Source of the DNA: Niastella populi
GTDB lineage: Bacteria; Bacteroidota; Bacteroidia; Chitinophagales; Chitinophagaceae
Direction of reading: 5' to 3'
Length of the DNA stretch: 64,000 bases
Assembly: GCF_002078015.1 (NCBI RefSeq)
Contig: NZ_LWBP01000145.1
Location: forward strand, 1-64,000
Part shown: positions 18,149-26,035 of the stretch, one piece after another
Layout: every line of letters begins with the position of its first letter
How positions within the stretch are numbered: the first letter of the stretch is position 1
Made by a program: the position numbers and the translations under genes
The notes under the pieces: generated by a model
The model's database searches: none
Seen by the model: only the letters and a program-made list of their open reading frames with translations
Told to the model about the DNA's origin: nothing

Positions 18149-18703
18149 GTGAGTGTGGGCGCGTTCCGGTTTACCGGCAAAACAAAAAAGCAATTGTTGT
18201 GGGAAGCCAACTTCCTGCAAAAAAAGAATAAGGCGCATATCCCGGTCAGTGATTCATTATTTGAAGAAAAACCGGTGGAGTTCACCCTGCCGAAGCTAAC
18301 TGACAATGCCATCGATGACCTGTACGATCAAAAAGAGATCCTGGGTTTTACGTTGACCAATCCGTTTGCCATGGTTGATGAAGAACCGGCCGGTTATATA
18401 CCTGCCCGGGAAATAGGCAGTCATTTGCATAAAATAGTTACCGTGCTGGTTTATTATATCGCTACCAAACATGTGCAAACAAAAAATAACGATCTCATGT
18501 TCTTCGGAACATTTATCGATCATAACCTCGATTGGGTCGATACCGTTCATTTTCCCGATACGGCCCGCGCATATCCATTGCATAGCGGCGGGTTTTATAA
18601 AATAACCGGCCGGGTGGTCGATGATTTCGGCGTGTACAGTATAGAAGCCCGCAAAACGGAGAAGGTTGGTTTTAAGAAACGCAGTTACGATACCATTAAA
18701 TAG
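18149..18703 (+). CDS. Detached C-terminal part of the DnaE-type polymerase
   Basis: This 184-residue frame (first usable start GTG 18149) is the rest of the polymerase, not an independent gene. It begins SVGAFRFTGKTKKQLLWEA, the usual continuation after LEQLNIL in short DnaE proteins, and ends with the DnaE C-terminal domain (FFGTFIDHNLDWVDTVHFPDTARAYP...). Joined to the upstream frame at about 18100, the total of roughly 995 residues matches the family length. If the frameshift is real the polymerase would lack this region; if it is a sequence error, one intact gene spans 15754-18703. The dinB start lies 6 bp after its stop. Confidence 0.75.
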   Translation: MSVGAFRFTGKTKKQLLWEANFLQKKNKAHIPVSDSLFEEKPVEFTLPKLTDNAIDDLYDQKEILGFTLTNPFAMVDEEPAGYIPAREIGSHLHKIVTVLVYYIATKHVQTKNNDLMFFGTFIDHNLDWVDTVHFPDTARAYPLHSGGFYKITGRVVDDFGVYSIEARKTEKVGFKKRSYDTIK

Positions 18704-18709
18704 CAAACC

Positions 18710-19867
18710 ATGTTATTATCGAAGGACAGACATATCGCTCATTTTGACCTGGATGCATTTTTTGTATCGGTAGAGGAATTGCGCAATCCAAAGCTGAAAG
18801 GAAAACCATTGCTGGTAGGCGGGGGCAGCGACCGCGGGGTTGTGGCTGCCTGCAGTTATGCGGCGCGAAAATACGGTGTGCATAGCGCCATGCCGATGCG
18901 GGTGGCCCGCCGGCTTTGTCCCGATGCCATTGTTATCAAAAGCGATTTTGAGTCATACAGCAAATATTCCCGGCTGGTCACCGATGTGATCAGGGATACG
19001 GTGCCGCTTTTTGAAAAAGCAAGTATCGATGAGTTTTATATCGATCTCACCGGAATGGATAAGTTCTTCGGGTGTTTGCAATTCACCGACCAGCTAAAGA
19101 AAAAGATCAGTAAGGAAAGCGGTTTGCCCATTTCCTGGGGGCTGGCCTCCAATAAACTCATAAGCAAAGTGGCCACCAATGAGGTAAAGCCGAACGGGCA
19201 ACTGGAAATACCTTTTGGGAATGAAAAGAATTTCCTGGCCCCGCTCAGTATTATAAAAATTCCGGGCATTGGCAGGGAAACCGGTTACAAACTGTTGAAA
19301 ATGGGAGTAGAAACGGTGAAGGTGCTCAGCGAGATCCCCATTGAAATGATGGAGAACCTGATGGGTAAACCGGGGATCGATCTGTGGCGGAAGGCAAACG
19401 GTATCGATGAAACACCGGTGGTGCCCTACCATGAGCAGAAATCCATTTCAACCGAAACAACATTTCAAAGCGATACCATCGATACCGGTTTTCTGCATAG
19501 CCAGCTGGTGCGGATGACAGAGGAAATTGCTTTTCAGCTTCGGCAGCAGAACAAACTCACGGGCTGCATTACCGTAAAAATACGGTATTCTAATTTTGAG
19601 ACTTTTACCAAACAGGTAACTATCTCTTACACCAATGCCGACCATGTTTTATTGAAAACGGCGAAAGAACTTTTCAACAAGCTATATGAACGGCGTTTAC
19701 TCGTAAGGTTATTGGGCATCCGGTTCACTCATTTAATTCCGGGCAATTACCAGATCAGTTTATTCGACGATACACAGGAAATGATCAATCTGTACCAGGC
19801 GATCGACAGTGTGAAAAAGCGATTTGGTGAGAAAACACTGATCAGGGCTGTTGGAGTGGGGGCATAA
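18710..19867 (+). CDS. dinB: Y-family DNA polymerase IV
   Basis: A 385-residue translesion polymerase. The palm shows HFDLDAFFVSVEE (catalytic Asp near residue 12-14) and the second acidic pair in SIDEFYIDLTG. YAARKYGVHSAMP is the finger region, IPGIGRETGYKLL the thumb helix-hairpin-helix, and the last third is the little-finger domain. The end (QISLFDDTQE) resembles a clamp-binding QxSLF motif, so binding to the beta clamp is likely. It is probably cotranscribed with the polymerase gene 6 bp upstream, as part of an SOS-type mutagenesis unit. No imuA-like gene is present. Confidence 0.93.
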   Translation: MLLSKDRHIAHFDLDAFFVSVEELRNPKLKGKPLLVGGGSDRGVVAACSYAARKYGVHSAMPMRVARRLCPDAIVIKSDFESYSKYSRLVTDVIRDTVPLFEKASIDEFYIDLTGMDKFFGCLQFTDQLKKKISKESGLPISWGLASNKLISKVATNEVKPNGQLEIPFGNEKNFLAPLSIIKIPGIGRETGYKLLKMGVETVKVLSEIPIEMMENLMGKPGIDLWRKANGIDETPVVPYHEQKSISTETTFQSDTIDTGFLHSQLVRMTEEIAFQLRQQNKLTGCITVKIRYSNFETFTKQVTISYTNADHVLLKTAKELFNKLYERRLLVRLLGIRFTHLIPGNYQISLFDDTQEMINLYQAIDSVKKRFGEKTLIRAVGVGA

Positions 19868-19886
19868 CCGTAATGGCCGGTTAATG

Positions 19887-19907
19887 GTTTGTCGTTTATA
19901 GTTTGTT
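19887..19907 (+). repeat. Heptamer array (GTTTGTN type) after dinB
   Basis: GTTTGTC, GTTTATA and GTTTGTT follow one another, starting 19 bp after the dinB stop. The same family occurs after exbB at 59689-59716. Confidence 0.6.
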
Positions 19908-20163
19908 GTTCTTTTTCTCCCGGCTTCCGGCCGGTGGCTTGCTCACTTTAGTATATGCGTGCTTTTTTAAGTGCAAATACTTATAAAAAAATAGAAAACT
20001 ATTCATTTTTGAGGTTTCTGAAATTTTCTTTTGTCGAACTGTTCACTCCGGTGTATTAATAATAAAGGGATGCACTCATCTTTTTTGAGTGAGATTCCCT
20101 GAAACCTAAAACCTAATTAACGATTGTGTAGCGAGATTTTCAGAAAAAAAGAATGAAGTAACT

Positions 20164-20556
20164 ATGAAAAAAGAACTCCCCATCACCGTAGCAGTTGTAG
20201 ATGACAACGCCCTTATTCGTGAAAGTGTGAAATTCCGACTTAAATCATTGGGTTACAATGTAGTTATGGAAGCCGAAAACGGTCAGGAATTCCTTGACAA
20301 GTTGCATGTGGGTAAAATGCCGGATATCTGTGTGCTCGATATAAACATGCCGGTTATGGATGGTCTGGAAACCACGGTGCATTTGAAAAAGGACTGGCCG
20401 GCAATGAAGATCATTTTCTTTTCCATGGAGGACAGCAGCCTTTATATCAACAAAGGGATTCAGCTGGGAGCAGACGGTTTTGTCGCAAAAGACGCACCCT
20501 TTACAGATTTAAATAATATGTTGTTGTCGATCATAAACCGGGGGCAGGTAGCCTAA
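20164..20556 (+). CDS. Stand-alone response-regulator receiver domain
   Basis: A 130-residue CheY-like receiver with no output domain. The acidic pocket is Asp13/Asp14 (VVDDN), the phosphorylation site is Asp59 (VLDINMPVMDG), and Ser87 (FFSMED) and Lys109 (AKDA) complete the switch residues. Sequence style is that of NarL/FixJ-type regulators, which normally continue into a LuxR-type HTH; here the frame stops right after the receiver (NRGQVA). It therefore probably acts by protein contact or in a phosphorelay. No histidine kinase lies in the window. It is followed by a strong terminator. Confidence 0.92.
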   Translation: MKKELPITVAVVDDNALIRESVKFRLKSLGYNVVMEAENGQEFLDKLHVGKMPDICVLDINMPVMDGLETTVHLKKDWPAMKIIFFSMEDSSLYINKGIQLGADGFVAKDAPFTDLNNMLLSIINRGQVA

Positions 20557-20613
20557 AAACTGATAAAAAACTCAATAAAAAGACGCGCCTTCCATTAAAC
20601 CAAATAAAAAACA

Positions 20614-20640
20614 GCCCCGACGGGAACGTCGGGGCTTGTT
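20614..20640 (+). terminator. Rho-independent terminator
   Basis: GCCCCGAC, a 6-base loop, GTCGGGGC and a T-rich tail (TTGTTTATTTT), 58 bp after the receiver gene. Confidence 0.85.
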
Positions 20641-20710
20641 TATTTTCTGGTGTATTTTATAGTTGTTAATGCTGTAATTATTCCGGGGCTGCCCTACAGG
20701 GGCCTTTATT

Positions 20711-20745
20711 GGCTTTTAGCTTTAGACTTTTAGCTATAGGCTTTC
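20711..20745. repeat. Heptamer array (GGCTTTT/AGCTTTA type)
   Basis: Five 7-bp units: GGCTTTT, AGCTTTA, GACTTTT, AGCTATA, GGCTTTC. The array ends 2 bp from the stop codon of the leftward lipoprotein gene, on its 3' side. Confidence 0.65.
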
Positions 20746-20747
20746 CC

Positions 20748-21209
20748 CTAATATCTTCCATCCTTTTTATCCATCGAACGGCCTACGCCATAACCAACAC
20801 CGCCACCCACTACACCACCGATCACCGCACCCAAAGCCCGGTTGTTTTTTACCAGAATCGCACCGGCTGCAGCACCGGCCCCGGCGCCAATGGCTGTTCC
20901 TTTAGCCGCTTTACTCCAGCCCTTTTTCTTTTTGACAGGTGTAGCAACGGCTGGCGTTGTTTTGTTTACCGTATAATGTTTGTGCACAACGACCGGCCTG
21001 GTTGTTTTGGCGGCAGTTGTCGTTTTAGTCGTATTCTCCAGTTGTTGCTGCTGTTTCCACTCTTTGAACTCTGTATATTCAGTTTGTGAAATGGAAGCAG
21101 GCGTTACGGGAACGCTTTCCGAGGCCAGCCTTGTGTCGCTCTTACAGGCGCTCATCAACAATGCTGCGCTAATTACAATTGCTGTGGTTGAGTAAAATAT
21201 CCTTTTCAT
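20748..21209 (-). CDS. Glycine-zipper lipoprotein
   Basis: A 153-residue lipoprotein: signal ending LMSAC (lipid Cys about residue 22), a low-complexity Gln/Thr/Lys linker, a basic patch (VKKKKGWSKAAKG) and a C-terminal glycine zipper (AIGAGAGAAAGAILVKNN, then VIGGVVGGGVGYGVG). This resembles YMGG-like Gly-zipper proteins that insert hairpins in the outer membrane. Function is unknown. The stop codon abuts a heptamer array. It stands alone. Confidence 0.8.
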   Translation of the reverse strand: MKRIFYSTTAIVISAALLMSACKSDTRLASESVPVTPASISQTEYTEFKEWKQQQQLENTTKTTTAAKTTRPVVVHKHYTVNKTTPAVATPVKKKKGWSKAAKGTAIGAGAGAAAGAILVKNNRALGAVIGGVVGGGVGYGVGRSMDKKDGRY

Positions 21210-21992
21210 AATTCTGTGTTTTTAGGTTTATCAATTAATTTCTTCGGCACAGAATAGATAGTTGAAAAAGCGTGCCATAAAAAATGGCATTTGTTAAAAG
21301 CCCTGAGAGAACGTGATTGCCGTCCTCATTGTCAATGAAATAGCAACGGCTTCATATTAACATAAAGAAATTTTAAAGGCAGCCCATGTAATAGCCTGTT
21401 AAAGGATTCAAAAGCATTATAATTTTTAGATTGTTGAGTAAACAATGCTGCCTGTTACCGACTACCGGAATAAAGCCGGTTATAACGCCGGGTACCTTTT
21501 CACAGCCTGACCCGATTTTTCGGGATTTGCCATTTGCCCCTTCACGCTTGTCGCCGGTTATTGTTCAACGATAGTCAATTGCATGGGTTGCGGCTCCGGG
21601 AACGTTTGCGTAAAAAATATGTATCCACATTATTCTTTTTAACTCACTTCTTTTTTAACTTTCCATTAGTTACATACCCATCTCCCAAATTTTCTACAAT
21701 TACCCGTAACAGAATCATCCGACCCGTTTACCTGATCCCGTTATGCTAATAGCGATTGCCTGCTTATTGCTTTTCAGAACTACTCCCCTGAATAAGCCTG
21801 CGATCTGCTGAGTTAGCTTCATCAATGCTGAACGCTTAAAGCTTAAGGCTGAACGCCAATACCCGAAATTCGGGTAGCGTCTGCTGTTTCATCTTCGCAG
21901 AATATGCGAAGCGTTACCGCCTGCGCATTAGCGAACTGGCATTGTGCGTTTTGCGTTCCGTGTATTATTATTTATTATCTAAAGCTTGTTTT
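21210..21992. other. Long intergenic region with small hairpins and a heptamer array
   Basis: 783 bp without a convincing gene. It holds CCCGA/TCGGG at 21511-21524, the palindrome ACCCGAAATTCGGGT at 21861-21875, and the heptamers GCTGAAC, GCTTAAA, GCTTAAG, GCTGAAC at 21827-21854. The promoters of the divergent neighbours should lie here. Nothing resembling a structured RNA could be defended. Confidence 0.45.
21827..21854. repeat. Heptamer array (GCTGAAC type)
   Basis: Four 7-bp units, GCTGAAC, GCTTAAA, GCTTAAG, GCTGAAC. The sequence style is that of the 61-bp repeats at 28.5 kb. Confidence 0.6.
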
Positions 21993-24437
21993 ATGAAAAA
22001 AATGTTATTCTCATTGCTTGCCCTGTTTACTGTTTACCTGGGCGCGTATGCTCAGGACCTGTACGTTTCTCCATCCGGAAGCGCATCCAATTCCGGTACA
22101 TCTATCACAGCGCCAACCACACTGGCGAATGCACTGGCCACCGTTGCCGCCGGAGGTACTATTTATATGCGTGGCGGCACATATAACTTAACCTCAACTG
22201 TTGTAATTACCGAATCGAATAGCGGAACAGCGTCGGCTACTAAAAAATTATTTGCTTATGGAAGCGAAGTGCCGGTTATCAGTTTTGCCGGAATGGCCAT
22301 TTCCTCTTCTAATCGTGGTATAGTGCTGGATGGCAGCTACTGGCATGTAAGGGGGCTTATCATCGAAAGCGCCGGCGACAATGGCCTGCTGCTGTCGGGC
22401 GATAACAATACCATTGAAAGATGCATTTTCAGAAGGAATGCCGATTCGGGTTTACAGTTAAGCCGCTACAATACTTCCTACAACTCTATCAGTCAGTGGC
22501 CCAGCAATAACCTCATTTTGAATTGCGAGGCACATGATAACAAAGATCCCGATAATGAAGATGCGGATGGTTTTGCCGCCAAGTTAACCAGCGGCAATGG
22601 CAATGTGTTCCGGAATTGTGTATCGCACCATAACATCGATGATGGCTGGGACCTGTATACAAAATCCGATACAGGCCCGATCGGTGCGGTAACCCTCGAG
22701 CATTGTATTGCGCATTCAAACGGCCGGCTCACCGATGGTTCTACTTCAGGAAACGGCGACAAGAACGGTTTTAAACTGGGGGGTGAAGATATTTCAGTGA
22801 ACCATATTGTAAGAAGATGTGTGGCCTTTAATAATGGCAAACATGGGTTTACCTATAACAGGAACCTTGGTACCATTGAAATGACCAATAATACCGGGTA
22901 CAATAACGCCGAGCGGAATTTCAATTTCGATGGCGGTACCAGTGTATTCAAAAATAACCTGTCGTACCTCAGCGGATCGAACGATCGTATAATTGGTACG
23001 GCAACGGCGCCCAACTCATTCCAGGGCGCTGCCGGCGGTTTTACTGTAAATGCGGCTGATTTCGTTTCATTGTCACCAGGCGCCAATGCAGCCCCAACCG
23101 CAGGCGGGTTCCTGAACCTTGCTTCGGGCAGCGACCTCATCAATGCGGGCGTTACTTCAACGGGCATCTCATATAACGGTTCCGCACCTGACCTGGGAGC
23201 TATTGAGTCGGGCAGCACTTCTACGAACTATTCATTGACCACCAACGTTTCACCTTCCGGCGGCGGTACAGTGAGCCGCAGTCCCAATGCAACAACCTAT
23301 GCATCGGGCACTGTAGTCACCATCACCGCTTCACCTGCCAGTGGTTATACCTTTACCGGCTGGAGCGGTGATGTTACCGGAACTTCAACTTCGGTAACTG
23401 TTACCATGACGGCCAACAGAACGGTTACAGCAAATTTCACCAATGGCACCGGAACAAGTTATACGTTAACCACTACGGTTAGTCCGGCCGCAGGCGGCAG
23501 CATTACCCGCAGTCCGAACGCATCCTCCTATACGGCCGGCACGGTTGTTACATTGACCGCAACACCTGCTTCGGGTTACAGCTTCACCGGCTGGAGCGGC
23601 GGCGCCAGCGGCACAAACGCCACCACTACAGTTACCATGAACGCCAATACCAGTGTTACTGCCAGCTTTACTACCAGTGGCGGCGGCGGTACCACCCTGC
23701 GCATCGATGATAAGTCGGGTACTGGCATCGGTTATTGCAGCGCCAACGGGTCGAGACAAAATTCCTATACCGGCGCTGATGGCGGATATTATATCAACCT
23801 GAGCAATTCGAGCGGACAGGGCATTACCTGGGCTGTAAGCGCCGGTGCAGCAGGCACCTATAATCTTCGCTGGCGATATTCCAATGCCGGTTCGCAAAGC
23901 GCCACAACGGCAAGGGTACTTGTCAACGGCGTACAGGTAAATGCAAGCGTAGCCTTCCCCAAAACCGCCACCTGGAGCACCTGGACCACCACTGCACAAA
24001 TACCCGTTACCCTGGTGGCAGGCGCCAACAAGATCAGGCTTGAAACAACCGTGTCCTCAGAGTTTGCGATGATCGACTGGATAGAGATCAGTGGTACCAA
24101 TCCAACGGAAGCCTCGTGCAGTGCGGCAACCGGTTCGCGTATGGCGACAGAAACGCCCGTAACGCAGGTCGACATGTTGCATTCAGCGCCGCAGGTGCTG
24201 CCAAACCCCACAACCGGCGTCTCTACCTTGCGATTTGGCGTTAGCGGTTGGGAAAAGGTGATGGTGAACCTGTATTCGGCAGATGGCCGCCTGATAAGAA
24301 CCATAGCCAATAAGGTATTTTCACCCGGCAATTATACACTGCCTGTTGATTATGCCGGCTTACAGAAAGGGATCTACTTCATTACGATCAATAACGGCGG
24401 CAGGCGTACCGTTCTTCAAAATATGTTTGTACGTTAA
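21993..24437 (+). CDS. T9SS-secreted pectate lyase, PL9-like, with repeat and carbohydrate-binding domains
   Basis: An 814-residue protein; ATG 21993 opens a good signal peptide (MKKMLFSLLALF...AYAQ). Residues about 22-400 are a right-handed beta-helix of polysaccharide-lyase family 9 type: the stretches EDADGFAAKL, NIDDGWDLYTKSDTGPIG and NGFKLGG match the conserved core of Pel9 enzymes, with Asp residues placed for calcium binding. Two beta-repeat domains with YTFTGWSGD and YSFTGWSGG (List-Bact type) follow at about 410-560. A CBM35/CBM6-like domain (RIDDKSGTG...MIDWIEISG) comes next, and a C-terminal sorting domain (VLPNPTTGVSTLRF) ends it. It should cleave de-esterified pectin by beta-elimination outside the cell. 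No Sus genes are adjacent. Confidence 0.88.
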   Translation: MKKMLFSLLALFTVYLGAYAQDLYVSPSGSASNSGTSITAPTTLANALATVAAGGTIYMRGGTYNLTSTVVITESNSGTASATKKLFAYGSEVPVISFAGMAISSSNRGIVLDGSYWHVRGLIIESAGDNGLLLSGDNNTIERCIFRRNADSGLQLSRYNTSYNSISQWPSNNLILNCEAHDNKDPDNEDADGFAAKLTSGNGNVFRNCVSHHNIDDGWDLYTKSDTGPIGAVTLEHCIAHSNGRLTDGSTSGNGDKNGFKLGGEDISVNHIVRRCVAFNNGKHGFTYNRNLGTIEMTNNTGYNNAERNFNFDGGTSVFKNNLSYLSGSNDRIIGTATAPNSFQGAAGGFTVNAADFVSLSPGANAAPTAGGFLNLASGSDLINAGVTSTGISYNGSAPDLGAIESGSTSTNYSLTTNVSPSGGGTVSRSPNATTYASGTVVTITASPASGYTFTGWSGDVTGTSTSVTVTMTANRTVTANFTNGTGTSYTLTTTVSPAAGGSITRSPNASSYTAGTVVTLTATPASGYSFTGWSGGASGTNATTTVTMNANTSVTASFTTSGGGGTTLRIDDKSGTGIGYCSANGSRQNSYTGADGGYYINLSNSSGQGITWAVSAGAAGTYNLRWRYSNAGSQSATTARVLVNGVQVNASVAFPKTATWSTWTTTAQIPVTLVAGANKIRLETTVSSEFAMIDWIEISGTNPTEASCSAATGSRMATETPVTQVDMLHSAPQVLPNPTTGVSTLRFGVSGWEKVMVNLYSADGRLIRTIANKVFSPGNYTLPVDYAGLQKGIYFITINNGGRRTVLQNMFVR

Positions 24438-24456
24438 TTATAAGCCCGACATAACA

Positions 24457-24490
24457 AAGCCCCGCGGCTCAGCCGGGGGCTTTTGTTTTT
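24457..24490. terminator. Rho-independent terminator between convergent genes
   Basis: AAGCCCC, then GGCT-CA-GCC and GGGGCTT form a long stem followed by TTTGTTTTT. Confidence 0.85.
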
Positions 24491-24513
24491 GGTAACATAA
24501 ATGTCCAAAAATA

Positions 24514-25008
24514 TTAAGCTATCGTGGTTGGAATGTATTCGGTTTGTTCGGCTGGGGTGAGCGGAAACAGGTACCAGCAAATGCCTAGTAAAAAGCAGGC
24601 ATACTCTTCATTGCTGTATTTGGTAGCCGACAGCGAAGTGAAGGAGGGCGCTTCCGTCATATCGCAAACGGCAAATGGGGCTGATACGCTATTTTCAAAG
24701 ATCACAAGTTCCGAGCCGTTCTGAATGGTATAATTGTATCTTTTTCCTTCCATTTCAATAATGCCTGTTCCATGTACTTTGTCAATTGCCAGGCGGCCGA
24801 TCTCTACACCGTATTCATTCTTTAAAATGGTTTTGTTATGCCATAAACCGGTTTTACCGATAAAAAAGAGCCGATGGTTTTCTTCACTACTGATACGTAC
24901 TGTTTGCTGATCGAGGTTAAACTTTATTACCAGTTTGGTATTTCCATCTTCTGTCAGTTCATATTTTCTGATATAAGCAGAAGGCTGGTTAACATACACC
25001 CATTTCAT
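24514..25008 (-). CDS. Hypothetical protein, possible tubby/LURP-like fold
   Basis: A 164-residue soluble protein without a signal peptide. The first 110 residues are strongly beta-patterned with recurring turn motifs (FFIGKTGLWHNKTILKNEYGVEIGRL, then GIIEMEGKRYNYTI), which is reminiscent of tubby-C-terminal/LURP-one-related folds. The remaining third contains hydrophobic CFLLGICWYLFPLT, which may be buried or membrane-touching. I do not recognise a named family and the fold suggestion is weak. It stands alone, convergent with the pectate lyase. Confidence 0.55.
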   Translation of the reverse strand: MKWVYVNQPSAYIRKYELTEDGNTKLVIKFNLDQQTVRISSEENHRLFFIGKTGLWHNKTILKNEYGVEIGRLAIDKVHGTGIIEMEGKRYNYTIQNGSELVIFENSVSAPFAVCDMTEAPSFTSLSATKYSNEEYACFLLGICWYLFPLTPAEQTEYIPTTIA

Positions 25009-25260
25009 AATGCGGCAATTAGTGGGTTAAGAAATTATTAGGGAAATCTCGTTTTACGCCACCAAAAATATACCTGTTCGCTATAGGAAAATGCGGTGTT
25101 GATGTTTTATTTTTCTAATGTGGAAAAAACGTGAAAGATGTTGATAAAAGTCAAGCCTTTTCCACAGTGATTACGACCTTATATTAAGTTTAGGTTATCG
25201 AATTGTTACCAGTTGCTTTTTTTCAAAAATTATTCGTAAGTGTATTGTTGTTCTATAGCG

Positions 25261-25983
25261 CTACTGTTGTATTACCGATCCTGAACCGGAAATATGTTTT
25301 GAAACCGTTGGCGAGCCTTTATAAAAAATAGTACCGCTGCCCGAGATATTTGCCTGCAGGGTTTGCGTGGCGAATAAACTGATATTACCTGAGCCCCTGA
25401 TGCTGGCGTCTGCATCTTTTACCATAATACCTGTTATATTCATCAGGCCGCTGCCGCTGATACTTACATTGGCTTCATTGGCGCTTCCACTGCTAACGTT
25501 GATATGTCCCGACCCGTCGATAGCGGCATTTACTTCTGAAGTGGTGACGTTTTTCACCTTAATGCTGCCCGAGCCCTCCACGCGCAAATGCAAATTGGCC
25601 GGGGTAATGGGGTTCGATGTTTCGATGTAACCCGAACCATCTACATTAAACGAACGTACGTCGGGACCGCTCACAAATATTGAAATGCCATCATTTGTCC
25701 TGAGCCGGGTATCGGAATGACGCAGGCGGATGGTCAGGTTGTTATTGATAACCGTGGTTTCAATTTCATCGAGGATGTTCTCCTGCGCATGCAGCTCCAC
25801 CTTAAACACGGAATCCTGGGTGAAATAGGTGTCGGCCGGAACTTTAAGAACGAGTCCATCAAAAGAAGCTGTATTGCGGCTTTCGATAACGACGGGGCCT
25901 TTACCTGTTACTTTTTTGCATGATGTGGACGACGAAACAACGAATAACAGCATTACGCAAAGTGCTAAAGGGAAATTTTTCAT
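25261..25983 (-). CDS. Head-GIN (DUF2807) lipoprotein
   Basis: A 240-residue protein; ATG 25983 opens a signal (MKNFPLALCVMLLF...STSC, lipid Cys). The body is a DUF2807 'head GIN' domain: a right-handed beta-helix built from short repeats with Gly-Ser-Gly turns, visible here as DGSGYI, EGSGSI, DGSGHI, SGSGLM, RGSGNI, SGSGTI and SGSGSV at intervals of about 20 residues. Family members are surface or periplasmic adhesin-like proteins of unknown role. It lies 52 bp downstream of a TonB-dependent receptor on the same strand, so the two are probably cotranscribed. Confidence 0.88.
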   Translation of the reverse strand: MKNFPLALCVMLLFVVSSSTSCKKVTGKGPVVIESRNTASFDGLVLKVPADTYFTQDSVFKVELHAQENILDEIETTVINNNLTIRLRHSDTRLRTNDGISIFVSGPDVRSFNVDGSGYIETSNPITPANLHLRVEGSGSIKVKNVTTSEVNAAIDGSGHINVSSGSANEANVSISGSGLMNITGIMVKDADASIRGSGNISLFATQTLQANISGSGTIFYKGSPTVSKHISGSGSVIQQ

Positions 25984-26035
25984 GGTGAAATGTTTGAAAA
26001 TAATAAATGAATGTCGCCGGCAGGGCAGGGCTTGT

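Noticed and set aside
18097-18149. Programmed frameshift in the polymerase gene.
   Set aside because: The junction (TTTAGGATTTTATAG) is not a recognisable slippery site, and a family-conserved Gln codon is missing, which fits a deletion better.
23466-23999. A long Gly/Ala/Cys-rich frame opposite the pectate lyase.
   Set aside because: It is an antisense shadow of repetitive Gly/Thr/Ser codons.
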